Assembly: GCA_046350655.1 (NCBI GenBank)
Contig: JAXMAB010000014.1
Coordinates: 1-64,000, forward strand
Length of the DNA: 64,000 nt
Direction: 5' to 3'
Source: JAEUHO01 sp046350655
Lineage (GTDB): Bacteria; Planctomycetota; PLA2; JAEUHO01
A model generated the notes under the pieces. That model saw nothing but the letters and a program-made list of their open reading frames with translations. It did no database searches and was not told the origin of the DNA. Positions 52,172 through 60,476 of this stretch are shown here, in pieces. Position 1 is the stretch's first letter. Each line of letters opens with the position of its first letter. The position numbers were made by a program, and so were the translations under genes.

Positions 52172-53253
52172 GGCGCCGCTCCGAGCACGCCGGCCACGAG
52201 GCCCGGGATCGCGTCGAGGTCGTCGCCGAGGAGGAGGTGGTGGGCCGGCGCGGAGCGGGCCCATGCCCCGAGCCGCGCGACCGCCGCCTCCCTCGCGCCG
52301 GGCAGCGACAGGACCGACGACGGCGCGAGCGCCGCGAAGCACGCGCCTGCCGACGCGGGCTCGAGGCGACTGCGCGGGCCGCCCACCACGCGCGGCAGCA
52401 GGATCGCCGCGACGTCGAAGGACGGCAGCCGCGGCGTGCCGTCGGCCCCGCCGACGAACAGCAGCCCCTTCTCCTCGTCGAGGCGGTCGGCGTTGCGCAG
52501 CCGCGCGCGGAGCGCGGGCAGGCGCTCGAGAGTGCCGGGCCGGACCGTCGCCGAGCCGTACAACGCGTGCCCGCGGGCCGGCGTCCCGGGGCCCAGCACG
52601 AGGTTGTTGTCGCCGGCGTACGCGAGGCCCGCCTGCACGCAGAGGAGGGCCGTCGTCGTCTTGCCGGAGCCGCCGCGGCCGGTGAGGAGCACGCCCCGCT
52701 CGCCCCGTCCGACCGCTGCGGCGTGCACGACCTGTCGGCCCGCGTCGCCGAGCCACCACGCGAGGAGCGGGCGCATCGGCGACGCCGTCTCGTAGTACGG
52801 CACCGCCGCGGCGTCGGCCGTCCACGCGATCGCGCGGCCCCCGTCGCGGTCGTGGACGAGGAGGATCCCCGAGCCGACGTTGAACGCGACGCGCCAGGGG
52901 CCGTCGGCGAACCCGGCGATCTCGCCCCGCGGGCCGACCGCCTCGCGCGGCCACGCCGGCGGCGGCATCGGGACGCCGGTGGAGGCCGCGTCGAAGACCG
53001 AGACCGTCAGCGACGGCGACGCGAGGCCCGGCCCGACCAGGTGCTCGAGCGCCGGGAACAGGCGCTCCCGGATCGACGGCCCGGCGAACCGCAGCTCCGC
53101 CACCTGCCCCGCGACGCCGATCCGTTCGACCCGGAGGCCGGCGACCGCGGCCGCGCGGTCGAACGCCGCGAGCGCCGCGTCGAAGAACCGCTCGAGGCGG
53201 GCCGTGTCGGCGACCGCCGGTCCGCCCGCGAGCGCCCCCTCAGGGCTTCGCAT
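52168..53253 (-). CDS. HprK-like serine kinase (HPr-rel-A type)
   Basis: 361 residues, ATG 53253. C-terminal half has VVHAAAVGRGERGVLLTGRGGSGKTTTALLCVQAG: Walker A at ~188-198, the P-loop of HPr kinase/phosphorylase. FADGPWRVAFNVGSGILL precedes it. HPr-rel-A kinases (HprK-related kinase A) are known from clusters with PqqD-like chaperones and nucleotidyltransferases, where they may phosphorylate a small partner; no HPr or peptide gene is seen here. The start overlaps the PqqD-like stop by 14 bp. Confidence 0.88.
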   Translation of the reverse strand: MRSPEGALAGGPAVADTARLERFFDAALAAFDRAAAVAGLRVERIGVAGQVAELRFAGPSIRERLFPALEHLVGPGLASPSLTVSVFDAASTGVPMPPPAWPREAVGPRGEIAGFADGPWRVAFNVGSGILLVHDRDGGRAIAWTADAAAVPYYETASPMRPLLAWWLGDAGRQVVHAAAVGRGERGVLLTGRGGSGKTTTALLCVQAGLAYAGDNNLVLGPGTPARGHALYGSATVRPGTLERLPALRARLRNADRLDEEKGLLFVGGADGTPRLPSFDVAAILLPRVVGGPRSRLEPASAGACFAALAPSSVLSLPGAREAAVARLGAWARSAPAHHLLLGDDLDAIPGLVAGVLGAAP

Positions 53254-53692
53254 GGGGCCAGCCCGTGGCGTCCACGTCGTGGATCGGGTCCACGAGGAAG
53301 AGCTGCTCGAGATCGGTGAACACCTCGACGCGCGGGCGCTGGAACGGCGCACGCGGCGCGGCGGGCCCGCCGTCGGGGCCCCCCGCCCCGGCAGGGCGGC
53401 GCGCCTCCGCGGCGGGGTCCACGAGCACGAGGCCGTGGGCCGTGAGCTCCGCGAGGAAGCCCTGCGCCGCATCGAGTGCCTCGGCGGCCCCGACGTCGAA
53501 GGCGCGGGCGAACGTCGCCGCGACGTCCTCCGCGGTGGCCCCCCCCTCGATCGCGGCCCAGGCGACCCGGCCCGGCGCGTCGAGCCGGAAGTACTTCCCG
53601 GACGGGAAGTGGATCAGGATGACCTCGTCGTCGAACGACTCGTGCGCGACATCGCGGCGATGGGGAACGTGCACCGGTCGCGGGGCGGTCAT
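53240..53692 (-). CDS. PqqD-like peptide-binding protein (HPr-rel-A type)
   Basis: 150 residues from ATG 53692; a GTG at 53752 would add 20 residues without better support. PqqD fold: VAHESFDDEVILIHFPSGKYFRLDAPGRVAWAAIEGGATAEDVAATFARAF. Then an Ala/Pro-rich linker and a C-terminal segment with VEVFTDLEQLFLVDPIHDVDATGWP, which resembles a leader-like or docking motif. PqqD domains bind peptide leaders for modification enzymes. First gene of the operon; the promoter should be in the repeats upstream. Confidence 0.82.
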   Translation of the reverse strand: MTAPRPVHVPHRRDVAHESFDDEVILIHFPSGKYFRLDAPGRVAWAAIEGGATAEDVAATFARAFDVGAAEALDAAQGFLAELTAHGLVLVDPAAEARRPAGAGGPDGGPAAPRAPFQRPRVEVFTDLEQLFLVDPIHDVDATGWPHAKP

Positions 53693-53775
53693 GGACGGGA
53701 TCGTACCCGATCCCCCGGTCCCCTCGTTCTGGATCGGTACGGTTCCCCCCACTCGTGCGGCCGACCGCCCCCCGC

Positions 53776-54123
53776 CGACGCGAGGCCCGGCCGCCGCCGC
53801 GACAATCCCGCCATCCGGTGTCCGGCACCCGATGGCGCGTTTCGACGCGGAAACGTCCGCCAGTCAACGACCGGCATCGATTGGCGGACGGATTCGCCGT
53901 CCGATCCGCCCATCAACGACCGGCATCTATTGGCGGATGGCGGCCCGGCCCCGGGGTACGCGAGGCCCGCTGGCCGACGGGGTCAGACGCGCCATCTGGA
54001 GTCCGGCACCAAATGGCGCGTTCCGACGCGAAACCGTCCACCAATCAACGACCGGCGTCTATTGGCGGACGGATTCGCCGTCCGATCCGCCAATGAACGA
54101 CCGGCGTCTATTGGCGGATGGCG
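53776..54123. repeat. Composite palindromic repeat module, doubled, right of the glycosylation operon
   Basis: Two tandem copies of the module at 48300-48550, in the same orientation: GCGAGGCCCGG (53780) or GCGAGGCCCGC (about 53959), the palindrome CGCCAT...ATGGCG (53810, 53991) and pairs of AACGACCGGC(A/G)TCTATTGGC units (about 53862, 53912, 54041, 54092) with a GGACGG / CCGTCC hairpin between. It fills the gap between the operon start and trxB. Confidence 0.8.
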
Positions 54124-54126
54124 GGT

Positions 54127-55110
54127 CTAGTGGATGCCCTTGGAGGCCAGCCAGCGCTCGGCGTCGAGCGCGGCCTTGCAGCCCATGCCGGCGGCGGTGA
54201 TCGCCTGACGGTAGGTGCTGTCGGCCACGTCGCCCGCGACGAACACGCCCTCGACGTTCGTCGTGGTGCGCCACGGGTCCTGGACCTTCACGTAGCCCTT
54301 GTCGTCGGTCTCGATCTGGCCGTTCAGGAACCCCGTCAGCGGCGTGTGGCCGATCGCGATGAAGAGGCCCTTCACCGGCAGCGTGGTGCGCTTCTTGTCG
54401 CGCGTGTCCTCGAGGACGATCGCCTCGATGAAGTCCTTGCCGATCACGTCCACGACCGCGCTCCACCAGTGGACCGTGGCCTTGGGGCTCTCGAGGATGC
54501 GGGCCGCCATCGCCTTGCTGGCCCGGAACTCGCCGCGCCGGTGGATGACGTGGACCATCGACGCGAACTTCGTCAGGTACGACGCCTCCTCCATCGCGGT
54601 GTCGCCGCCGCCCACCACCGCGAGGTGCTGGTCGCGGAACACGGGCAGCGCGCCGTCGCACACCGCGCACGCCGAGACGCCGCCGCCGTTCTGGGCCAGG
54701 CGCTGCTCGTTCGGCAGGTTCAGCCAGTTGGCCTTCGCCCCCGTCGCGAGCACGACCGACTGCGTCTTGATCACGACGCCCTCGGACGACTTCAGCGTGA
54801 ACGGCCGCTTCGAGAAGTCCACCTCGACGATGTCGTCGGTGACGACCCGCGTGCCGAACCGCTCGGCCTGCTCCTTGAACTTCGCCATCATCTCGGGGCC
54901 CTGGATCCCGTGCGGGAACCCGGGGTAGTTCTCGACCTCGGTCGTGAACATCAGCTGCCCACCGGGCAGCAGCTGCTGGCTCGGCATCCCCTCGTAGACC
55001 AACGGCTTCAGGTTGGCCCGCGCGGCGTAGATCGCGCACGTCCAGCCCGCGGGGCCGGACCCGATGATGACCAGCTTCTCGACGTCCGAGCCGTGACCGT
55101 CGTGACCCAT
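54127..55110 (-). CDS. trxB: Thioredoxin reductase
   Basis: 327 residues, ATG 55110. FAD-binding VIIGSGPAGWTCAIYAARANLKPLVYEG, redox-active CAVCDG (CxxC), NADPH-binding VVGGGDTAMEEASYLTKFASMVHVIHRR and the C-terminal GVFVAGDVADSTYRQAITAAGMGCKAALDAERWL. Reduces thioredoxin with NADPH. Normal length; monocistronic, in front of the unknown gene below. Confidence 0.96.
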   Translation of the reverse strand: MGHDGHGSDVEKLVIIGSGPAGWTCAIYAARANLKPLVYEGMPSQQLLPGGQLMFTTEVENYPGFPHGIQGPEMMAKFKEQAERFGTRVVTDDIVEVDFSKRPFTLKSSEGVVIKTQSVVLATGAKANWLNLPNEQRLAQNGGGVSACAVCDGALPVFRDQHLAVVGGGDTAMEEASYLTKFASMVHVIHRRGEFRASKAMAARILESPKATVHWWSAVVDVIGKDFIEAIVLEDTRDKKRTTLPVKGLFIAIGHTPLTGFLNGQIETDDKGYVKVQDPWRTTTNVEGVFVAGDVADSTYRQAITAAGMGCKAALDAERWLASKGIH

Positions 55111-55189
55111 GGAACGCGTCCTCGTGCGGGGGGCGGGAAGGGGAAGTGCGGGGAGGATACCCCCGCCGCGAGCCCATGCCCCGGCCCGG

Positions 55190-55885
55190 TCAGGCGTCCG
55201 CGAGCTCCCCGAGCGCCGACCGCATCCCGACGAGGTCGAGCCGCAGCGGGTCACCGCCCTTCGCCTCGTCCACCTCGACCGCCACCGCGTACCGCAGGCC
55301 GGCGAGCGACACCGCCACCGTCACGACGCCCGACAGCACCTTCGCCAGCGGCGCCTGCCGCGCGCCGAGCCCCACGAGCACGTCGGCGGCCCGGGCGAGG
55401 CCCTCGGTCAACAACGCGCGGACGGTCCCCCGCACGGCACGCGAGGCCCGCGCCGCGACGACCACCCGCGCGCTCGGCTCCTCGAACGTCGCCGCGGGCC
55501 CGGCCAGCAGCCGCTCGACGGCCGCGAGGTCGCGGTCGAGGGTCTCCGCGAGCGCGTCCTGCTCGTCGCCCTCGGGCGGCGCGCACAGCCGCGTCAACGC
55601 GTCGTCCGGCGAGAGGTCGGTGTCGAACGCGGCCATCAGCGCCAGCGCCGCGACGTAGCCCCCGCGGAACGCCTCCTGGGCCGTCTCCTCGAGCCGGGCC
55701 TTCGCCGCCGACGCCGTCGCGAACGTCCACGCCTGCCCGACGCGCTCCGCCATGGCGGGCACGTCGGCGCACAGCGCCTTCCAGTCGAACTCGGCCAGGA
55801 ACCACGTCTCGAACGTGGGGCCGTACGTGGCCTCGGCGTCCGCCACCCAGGCCTTGACCGTCTTCGGGACGTTCGGAGCGCTCAC
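55190..55885 (-). CDS. Hypothetical protein
   Basis: 231 residues, GTG 55885. Mostly helical, Ala/Leu/Glu-rich. Segments: KAWVADAEATYGPTFETWFLAEFDWKALCADVPAMAERVG, EETAQEAFRGGYVAALALMAAF, GTVRALLTEGLARAADVLVGLGA. No signal peptide, membrane span or known motif. It lies between an Fe-S carrier and trxB on the same strand, 58 bp from the carrier stop; a role in sulfur/iron handling is only contextual. Confidence 0.6.
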   Translation of the reverse strand: MSAPNVPKTVKAWVADAEATYGPTFETWFLAEFDWKALCADVPAMAERVGQAWTFATASAAKARLEETAQEAFRGGYVAALALMAAFDTDLSPDDALTRLCAPPEGDEQDALAETLDRDLAAVERLLAGPAATFEEPSARVVVAARASRAVRGTVRALLTEGLARAADVLVGLGARQAPLAKVLSGVVTVAVSLAGLRYAVAVEVDEAKGGDPLRLDLVGMRSALGELADA

Positions 55886-55943
55886 GTCGTCTCCACCGGC
55901 CCGCCGCGACGCGTCGCGGCGAGCGGGGACGGGCCGGGCCGCG

Positions 55944-56288
55944 TCACGCGGTGAACGACGACCCGCAGCCGCACGACCCCTTGGCGAGCGGGTTCTTGAA
56001 CGCGAAGCCCGCGCCCATCATCGACTCCTGCCAGTCCACCTCGGTGCCGGTGATGAACAGCGCGCTCTTCGGGTCGAGGAACACCTTCACGCCCTCGCTC
56101 TCGAAGACCTTGTCCGCGGGGTTCGCCGCCGCCTCGAGGTTGATCGCGTACGACATGCCCGAGCACCCGCCGCCGACGACCTTCACGCGCAGCCCCGTAC
56201 CCGCGGGCGCGTTCTGCTCGGCCATCAGGCTCTTGATCTTCGCGGCGGCCTTCTCGGTCAGGCGGATCGGGGACGTCATCGTCGTCAT
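55944..56288 (-). CDS. A-type Fe-S carrier (IscA/ErpA family)
   Basis: 114 residues, ATG 56288, alternative ATG 56279 (MTSPIRL). Family motifs: LTEKAAAKIKSLMAEQ, VKVVGGGCSGMSYAINLE (first Cys) and GSCGCGSSFTA (CxC at the C-terminus) together bind Fe-S. Transfers clusters to apo-proteins. Divergent from a cysteine desulfurase-like gene; a repeat copy (56309-56319) lies in between. Confidence 0.93.
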   Translation of the reverse strand: MTTMTSPIRLTEKAAAKIKSLMAEQNAPAGTGLRVKVVGGGCSGMSYAINLEAAANPADKVFESEGVKVFLDPKSALFITGTEVDWQESMMGAGFAFKNPLAKGSCGCGSSFTA

Positions 56289-56308
56289 GGCGGTCGGTCT
56301 CTCGGGAC

Positions 56309-56319
56309 GCGAGGCCCGG
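56309..56319. repeat. GCGAGGCCCGG repeat copy in a divergent promoter region
   Basis: GCGAGGCCCGGCGG with GCCGGG a few bases on, forming a small hairpin. It lies upstream of two divergent starts, an exception to the usual 3'-end position. Confidence 0.6.
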
Positions 56320-56510
56320 CGGCTTGCCGGGTCGTCGTCGACCCCCGAGTATAGGGCCTCGCCGGGCGCCGAAGGCCCGCCGGAGGGGCCGGTCCGTATG
56401 CTGGCCCTCCCCCGCTCCTGCCCCCGGAGCCCCCTGTCCTCCCCCCCCTCGACCGGGTCCACGGGCCCCGCGTCGGCCCGATCCGCCCGCTCGCCCGTGA
56501 TCCTCCCCCC

Positions 56511-57671
56511 ATGCCGGCCCCCCTCTACCTCGACCACCTCTCGACGACGCCGCTCGACCCCCGCGTCCGCGAGGCGATGGAGCCGTGGCTCGGGGCCCGG
56601 TTCGGGCACCCGGCGGCGCGCAGCCACGCGTACGGCTGGGAGGCCGAGGAGGCCGTCGAGACCGCGCGGGCGCGCGTGGCCGACCTCGTCGGCGCCGACC
56701 CGCAGGAGATCGTCTTCACGTCGGGCGCGACGGAGGCCGACAACCTCGCGCTGCAGGGCGCGTTCGAGGCCGCGGCGGCCCGCGGCCGCCACGTCGTGAT
56801 CGGCGCGGTCGAGCACCGGCCCGTGCGCGACACGGCGGCGTTCCTCGCGGCGCGCCGCGGCGCCGAGGTGACGACGGTCGCGTGCGACGCGCGGGGCCGC
56901 GTGGCGCCCGAGGCGGTGGCCGCGGCGCTGCGCGACGACACGGTGCTCGTCGCGGTGCAGGCGGCGAACGCGGAGGTCGGCACACGGCAGCCCACCGCCG
57001 CGATCGGCGCGGCGTGCGCGGGGCGCGCGGCGTGGTTCCACGTCGACGCCGCGCACGCGGCGGCCCACGTCGCGCTCGACGTGCGACGCGACGGGATCCA
57101 CCTGCTCTCGTTGACCGCCCACCGCATGGGCGGGCCGAAGGGCGCGGGCGCGTTGTACGTGCGGCGGCGCGACCCGCGCGTGCGGCTCGTGGCGGTGACG
57201 CACGGCGGCGGGCACGAGCGCGGGATGCGCGCGGGCACCGTGAACGTGCCCGCGGTCGTCGGCTTCGGCGTGGCGGCCGACCTGATCCGCGCGGGGCGCG
57301 ACGCCGAGGGGGCGCGGCTCGCGGCGCTGCGCGACCGCTTCGAGGCGACGATCCTCGCGCGCGTCGCGCGCGTGGTGCGGCACGGCGACCTCGCCGACCG
57401 CCTGCCCGGCGTGAGCGCGCTCGCGTTCGACGGCGTCGAGGCCGAGGCGCTCCTCATGGGGATGCCCGACATCGCGGCCGCGTCGGGCGCGGGGTGCTCG
57501 AGCGCGACGCTCGAGCCGTCGTACGTGCTCGCGGCCATGGGCGTGCCGGAGCGCGTGGGGCACGGCACGGTCCGCTTCTCCCTCGGCCGCACGACGACCG
57601 ACGACGACGTCGAGCGCGCGGCGGCCCGCGTGATCGAGACCGTCGAGCGGCTGCGCAGCCTCGGCGCGTGA
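56511..57671 (+). CDS. Cysteine desulfurase-like protein with Arg at the PLP lysine
   Basis: 386 residues, ATG 56511. IscS/NifS-type architecture: FTSGATEADNLAL, EHRPVRDT (H102 of the family), FHVDAAHAAAHV (D179, with His for the usual Gln), MRAGTVNVP and ASGAGCSSATLEPS (C329, the sulfur-accepting Cys). At the PLP site, where IscS has SGHK, this protein reads LTAHRMGGPKG: Arg205 replaces the Schiff-base lysine. CGC for AAG/AAA requires several changes, so a sequencing error is unlikely. The protein may be inactive, altered, or a different class V aminotransferase role. Confidence 0.9.
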   Translation: MPAPLYLDHLSTTPLDPRVREAMEPWLGARFGHPAARSHAYGWEAEEAVETARARVADLVGADPQEIVFTSGATEADNLALQGAFEAAAARGRHVVIGAVEHRPVRDTAAFLAARRGAEVTTVACDARGRVAPEAVAAALRDDTVLVAVQAANAEVGTRQPTAAIGAACAGRAAWFHVDAAHAAAHVALDVRRDGIHLLSLTAHRMGGPKGAGALYVRRRDPRVRLVAVTHGGGHERGMRAGTVNVPAVVGFGVAADLIRAGRDAEGARLAALRDRFEATILARVARVVRHGDLADRLPGVSALAFDGVEAEALLMGMPDIAAASGAGCSSATLEPSYVLAAMGVPERVGHGTVRFSLGRTTTDDDVERAAARVIETVERLRSLGA

Positions 57672-57771
57672 CGCGCGCCCGCGCGTCGCGTCGTCATGAC
57701 CGCGGCCGACGGCGTGGGACCGCGAGCCCGGTCCATTCACGAGGGATGAGCCGCGACAGGGGCTGAACGAT

Positions 57772-57789
57772 CCCCACCGGCCGGTGGGG
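57772..57789. terminator. 18-bp palindrome
   Basis: CCCCACCGG / CCGGTGGGG, perfect and self-complementary, 100 bp after the stop at 57671. No T-run; could act as a hairpin or a dyad-binding site for a dimeric protein. Confidence 0.45.
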
Positions 57790-57798
57790 GCCGATGGA

Positions 57799-57918
57799 TG
57801 CGACCCGGGCGCGGCGCGGAGGCGACGACAGCGTGTTCTTGCACCACGCCGAGGAGCCTCCGCGCCGTGGCGGATGCGTTCGCACCCGCCGGCGTCCCTG
57901 CGATACGCCCGGGTCGCA
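57799..57918 (+). ncRNA. Candidate structured RNA with a three-way junction
   Basis: Outer stem TGCGACCCGGGCG (57799-57811) with CGCCCGGGTCGCA (57906-57918), 13 bp, perfect. Directly adjacent a 12-bp stem CGGCGCGGAGGC (57812-57823) / GCCTCCGCGCCG (57856-57867), whose loop holds GCGTG / CACGC. One base later a third hairpin GGCGG.TGCG / CGCA.CCGCC (57869-57890). The three helices abut. Strand is a guess (+), because a plus-strand gene starts 200 bp downstream; the structure would also form on the other strand. No known RNA class recognised. Confidence 0.45.
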
Positions 57919-58116
57919 GCCGCGGCCCCAACCTCGTCCCCTCGTGCATGGGCCGGGCGAGGCCCGGTGGCCGTTCGTGGGCCCGGTCGCCCGCGGCCCG
58001 CTGACAACTCGCGACGCGCCGACCGACTACCCGGGCGCGGCGTGCCACGGCGGCGGTCGTCCCGGACGCGGCGTCCGGGGCTACGCTCCGCCGGGCGGGC
58101 CGCGGCGGAGGTCGGC

Positions 58117-59082
58117 ATGTCGGCGTTCCTCACGGCACGGCGCGGCGTTCGACGGTCGGTCGCGGCCGTATCCCTGGTGCTCGTCGCCGCCGCGTTCGCG
58201 GGCTGCGGCGGCGGGGGCGGCTCGGCGGGTGGCGGGTCGCAGTCCCTTCCGCCGCCTCCGCCTCCCCCGCCGCCGCCCGTCGGGCTCGCGGCGTTGTCGG
58301 ACGAGTTCGACGACCCGGCGTCCCTCGACGACTGGCAACGCGTGTTCGAGGTCGAGGGCTGGCCCCACGACCAGCTCGAGGCCTTCGACGCGAACACCAC
58401 GCGCGCGGGCTGGCTCACGATGGTCCCGTACGCGAGCACCTGGTACCAAGACTACCGCGGCGAACTGACGTTCAAGCCCGTGACCGGCGACTTCGTCGTC
58501 ACGACGCACGTCGAACCCCGCAACCGCGCGGGCACCGCCGCGCCGAACGCGCAGTTCTCGCTCGCGGGGATCATGGTGCGCGCGCCGCGCACGGTGACGC
58601 CGGCGACGTGGACCGCCAGCCACGAGGACTACGTGTTCCTGTCGCTCGGGGCGGCCAACACGCCGGGCACGTACCAGACCGAGGTCAAGACGACCGACGA
58701 CAGCGACTCGATCCTCGAGATCGCGCCGGGCCCCGCGGCGGCGACGCTGCGCGCCGCGAGGATCGGGCCGCACCTCGTCCTCCTCATCCGCCCGGAAGGC
58801 GGGGCGTGGGCCGTCCACCGCCGCTACCGGCGCGACGACTTTCCCACGACGCTGCAGGTGGGCCTCACGGTCTACACCGACTGGCTCTCCTGCGCGCCCC
58901 TGGGCCCGGTGGCCCACAACAACGGCCTGATCACCGACGGTGACCCGGACCTCCGCGCGCAGTTCGACTACGTGCGCTGGGTGGAGCCGGCGGTGCCCGT
59001 GGGGCTCGTCGGGGCCGACCTGTCGAACCCCGCCGCGGTGACCGACGCGCAACTCCTGGCCTTCCTCGCGTTCGACGCATGA
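58117..59082 (+). CDS. Lipoprotein with beta-sandwich (DUF1349/concanavalin-like) domain
   Basis: 321 residues, ATG 58117 with GGAGGT at -10. Type II signal peptide with lipobox FAGC (AAVSLVLVAAAFAGC|G), Gly- and Pro-rich linker, then a jelly-roll-like domain (~60-290): LSDEFDDPASLDDWQRVFEVEGWP, WLTMVPYASTWYQDYRGELTFKPVTGDFVVTTHVEP, FLSLGAANTPGTYQTEVKTTDDSD, DFPTTLQVGLTVYTDW. This pattern is that of secreted carbohydrate-binding or DUF1349 domains. The C-terminal ~25 residues (NPAAVTDAQLLAFLAF) recall a short dockerin-like or sorting signal. Confidence 0.8.
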   Translation: MSAFLTARRGVRRSVAAVSLVLVAAAFAGCGGGGGSAGGGSQSLPPPPPPPPPPVGLAALSDEFDDPASLDDWQRVFEVEGWPHDQLEAFDANTTRAGWLTMVPYASTWYQDYRGELTFKPVTGDFVVTTHVEPRNRAGTAAPNAQFSLAGIMVRAPRTVTPATWTASHEDYVFLSLGAANTPGTYQTEVKTTDDSDSILEIAPGPAAATLRAARIGPHLVLLIRPEGGAWAVHRRYRRDDFPTTLQVGLTVYTDWLSCAPLGPVAHNNGLITDGDPDLRAQFDYVRWVEPAVPVGLVGADLSNPAAVTDAQLLAFLAFDA

Positions 59083-59088
59083 CGGCCA

Positions 59089-59105
59089 CCGGGCCTCGCG
59101 GTCCC
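59089..59105. repeat. CCGGGCCTCGCGGTCCC repeat copy
   Basis: Begins 7 bp after the lipoprotein stop at 59082. Inverse orientation of the GCGAGGCCCGG family. Confidence 0.65.
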
Positions 59106-59159
59106 CCGCGGACGACCGCGGCCTTGTGCGCCCCCCGCCGGGACCCGAAGATCGGCGGG

Positions 59160-60305
59160 ATGGCCCCGCGTCGTCCCCGCCCCGTCGGTCGCGCGCTCGC
59201 GGGCCTCCTCGCGGTGCTGCTCATGGCGTGCGGCGGCGAGGAGCGGCCGCGGGTCGCGATCGACGCGCGCGCGCCCGATCCCACGGCGGGCGACGTCCCG
59301 CGGGGCGCGCCGGATCGCTCGAAGCCGTCGCCGAACGCGGCGCGGACGATGATCGGGCCGTACCCGCGGGCGCAGTTCGTGATCGCGCACGACGGGTTCA
59401 TCGCCGCCGACGAGCCGCGGTGCGTGCCGGCGGTGGACGCGAAGTTCGTGCGCGGCGACGACGAGGTGTTCGGCGTCGTGGTGGCGGGACGGCCGCGGGC
59501 GTACATGATCGGGATGCTCGCGTATCACCACGTCGTGAACGACGTGGTCGCGGGGACGCCGATCGTCGTGACGTACTGCGTCGTGTGCTCGTCGGGGATC
59601 GCGTTCGACCCGGTGCTCGACGGGCAGCGGCTGACGTTCGGGTTCGAGGGCGTGTGGCAGGGGACGGCGATCCTGTACGACCGCGACACGGGGTCGTTGT
59701 GGATGCACCTGACGGGGCGTTGTTTCGACGGGCCGCGGTCGGGGCGGACGCTCGCGCCGCTCGCGACGGGCACGCACACGACGTGGGCCGCGTGGCGGCG
59801 CGATCATCCCGACACCGACGTGATGGCGCCGGACCCGCGGTACGTCGGCCGGTACTTCACGCGGGAGCAGGCGCAGAGCGGCAACCCGTGGCTGTCGCCG
59901 TCGTTCGACGCGACGATCGTCTCGCGCGACCCGCGCCTGCGCCTCGGCGACCTCCTCCTCGGCGTGCACGCGGGCGACGAGGCGCGGGCGTACCCGCTCG
60001 CGAGGCTCGCGGCGAGCGCGGGGGTCGTGGAGGAGGACGTGGGCGGCGTGCCGGTGACGGTCTGGTACGAGGCGCCGTCGCGGACCGCGGTGGTGTTCGA
60101 CGCGCGGCTCGACGGCACGTTGCGCACGTTCGGGCGCGACGCGACCGGCTTCCACGAGCTCGGGACGGGCAGCCGTTTCGACCTCGAGGGCCGGTGCGTC
60201 GAGGGCTCGCTGCGCGGCAAGCAGCTGGCCCGGGTCCCGTCGCTCCTCACGGAGTGGTACGGCTGGTTCGCGCACCATCCCGAGACGACGATCTACGGCC
60301 GCTGA
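59160..60305 (+). CDS. DUF3179-family lipoprotein
   Basis: 381 residues, ATG 59160. Type II signal peptide with lipobox LMAC (GRALAGLLAVLLMAC|G). DUF3179 core: YMIGMLAYHHVVNDVVAGTPIVVTYCVVCSSGIAFDPVLDGQRLTFGFEGVWQGTAILYDRDTGSLWMHLTGRCFDGP, with the conserved CxxC (CVVC) and HHVVND. The core repeats in part further on (AYPLARLAASAGVVEEDVGGVPVTVWYEAPS). Role of this secreted family is not established; its TYCxxC could bind metal or be redox active. It follows the other lipoprotein on the same strand. Confidence 0.9.
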   Translation: MAPRRPRPVGRALAGLLAVLLMACGGEERPRVAIDARAPDPTAGDVPRGAPDRSKPSPNAARTMIGPYPRAQFVIAHDGFIAADEPRCVPAVDAKFVRGDDEVFGVVVAGRPRAYMIGMLAYHHVVNDVVAGTPIVVTYCVVCSSGIAFDPVLDGQRLTFGFEGVWQGTAILYDRDTGSLWMHLTGRCFDGPRSGRTLAPLATGTHTTWAAWRRDHPDTDVMAPDPRYVGRYFTREQAQSGNPWLSPSFDATIVSRDPRLRLGDLLLGVHAGDEARAYPLARLAASAGVVEEDVGGVPVTVWYEAPSRTAVVFDARLDGTLRTFGRDATGFHELGTGSRFDLEGRCVEGSLRGKQLARVPSLLTEWYGWFAHHPETTIYGR

Positions 60306-60368
60306 CGGCCGCCGCGGACCGCGCAGGTCCGCGGACGATCGACATTCGACGCTCGGCGTCCGCCGACC

Positions 60369-60379
60369 GCGAGGCCCGG
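60369..60379. repeat. GCGAGGCCCGG repeat copy
   Basis: 64 bp after the DUF3179 stop, in CGACCGCGAGGCCCGGCCG. The rightmost member of the family I could find; none is seen in the island beyond 60.48 kb. Confidence 0.6.
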
Positions 60380-60476
60380 CCGCCGCCGTGCGGCGCATCG
60401 CATCCCGTCGGCCCCACGGCCCCACGCGCCCGGCTTGCGCGGTCCCTCTCGCGCGGCGAGCATGGCCCCACGCCCC

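Noticed and set aside
48300..54123. Regularly spaced AACGACCGGC...TTGGC units suggested a CRISPR array
   Set aside because: The sequences between units are themselves repeated (GGATTCGCCGTCC...), not unique spacers; there are only two or three units per block and no cas genes.
57694..57885. Small minus-strand frame overlapping the three-helix structure
   Set aside because: It has no RBS and its translation has no sensible composition; the inverted repeats explain the sequence better.
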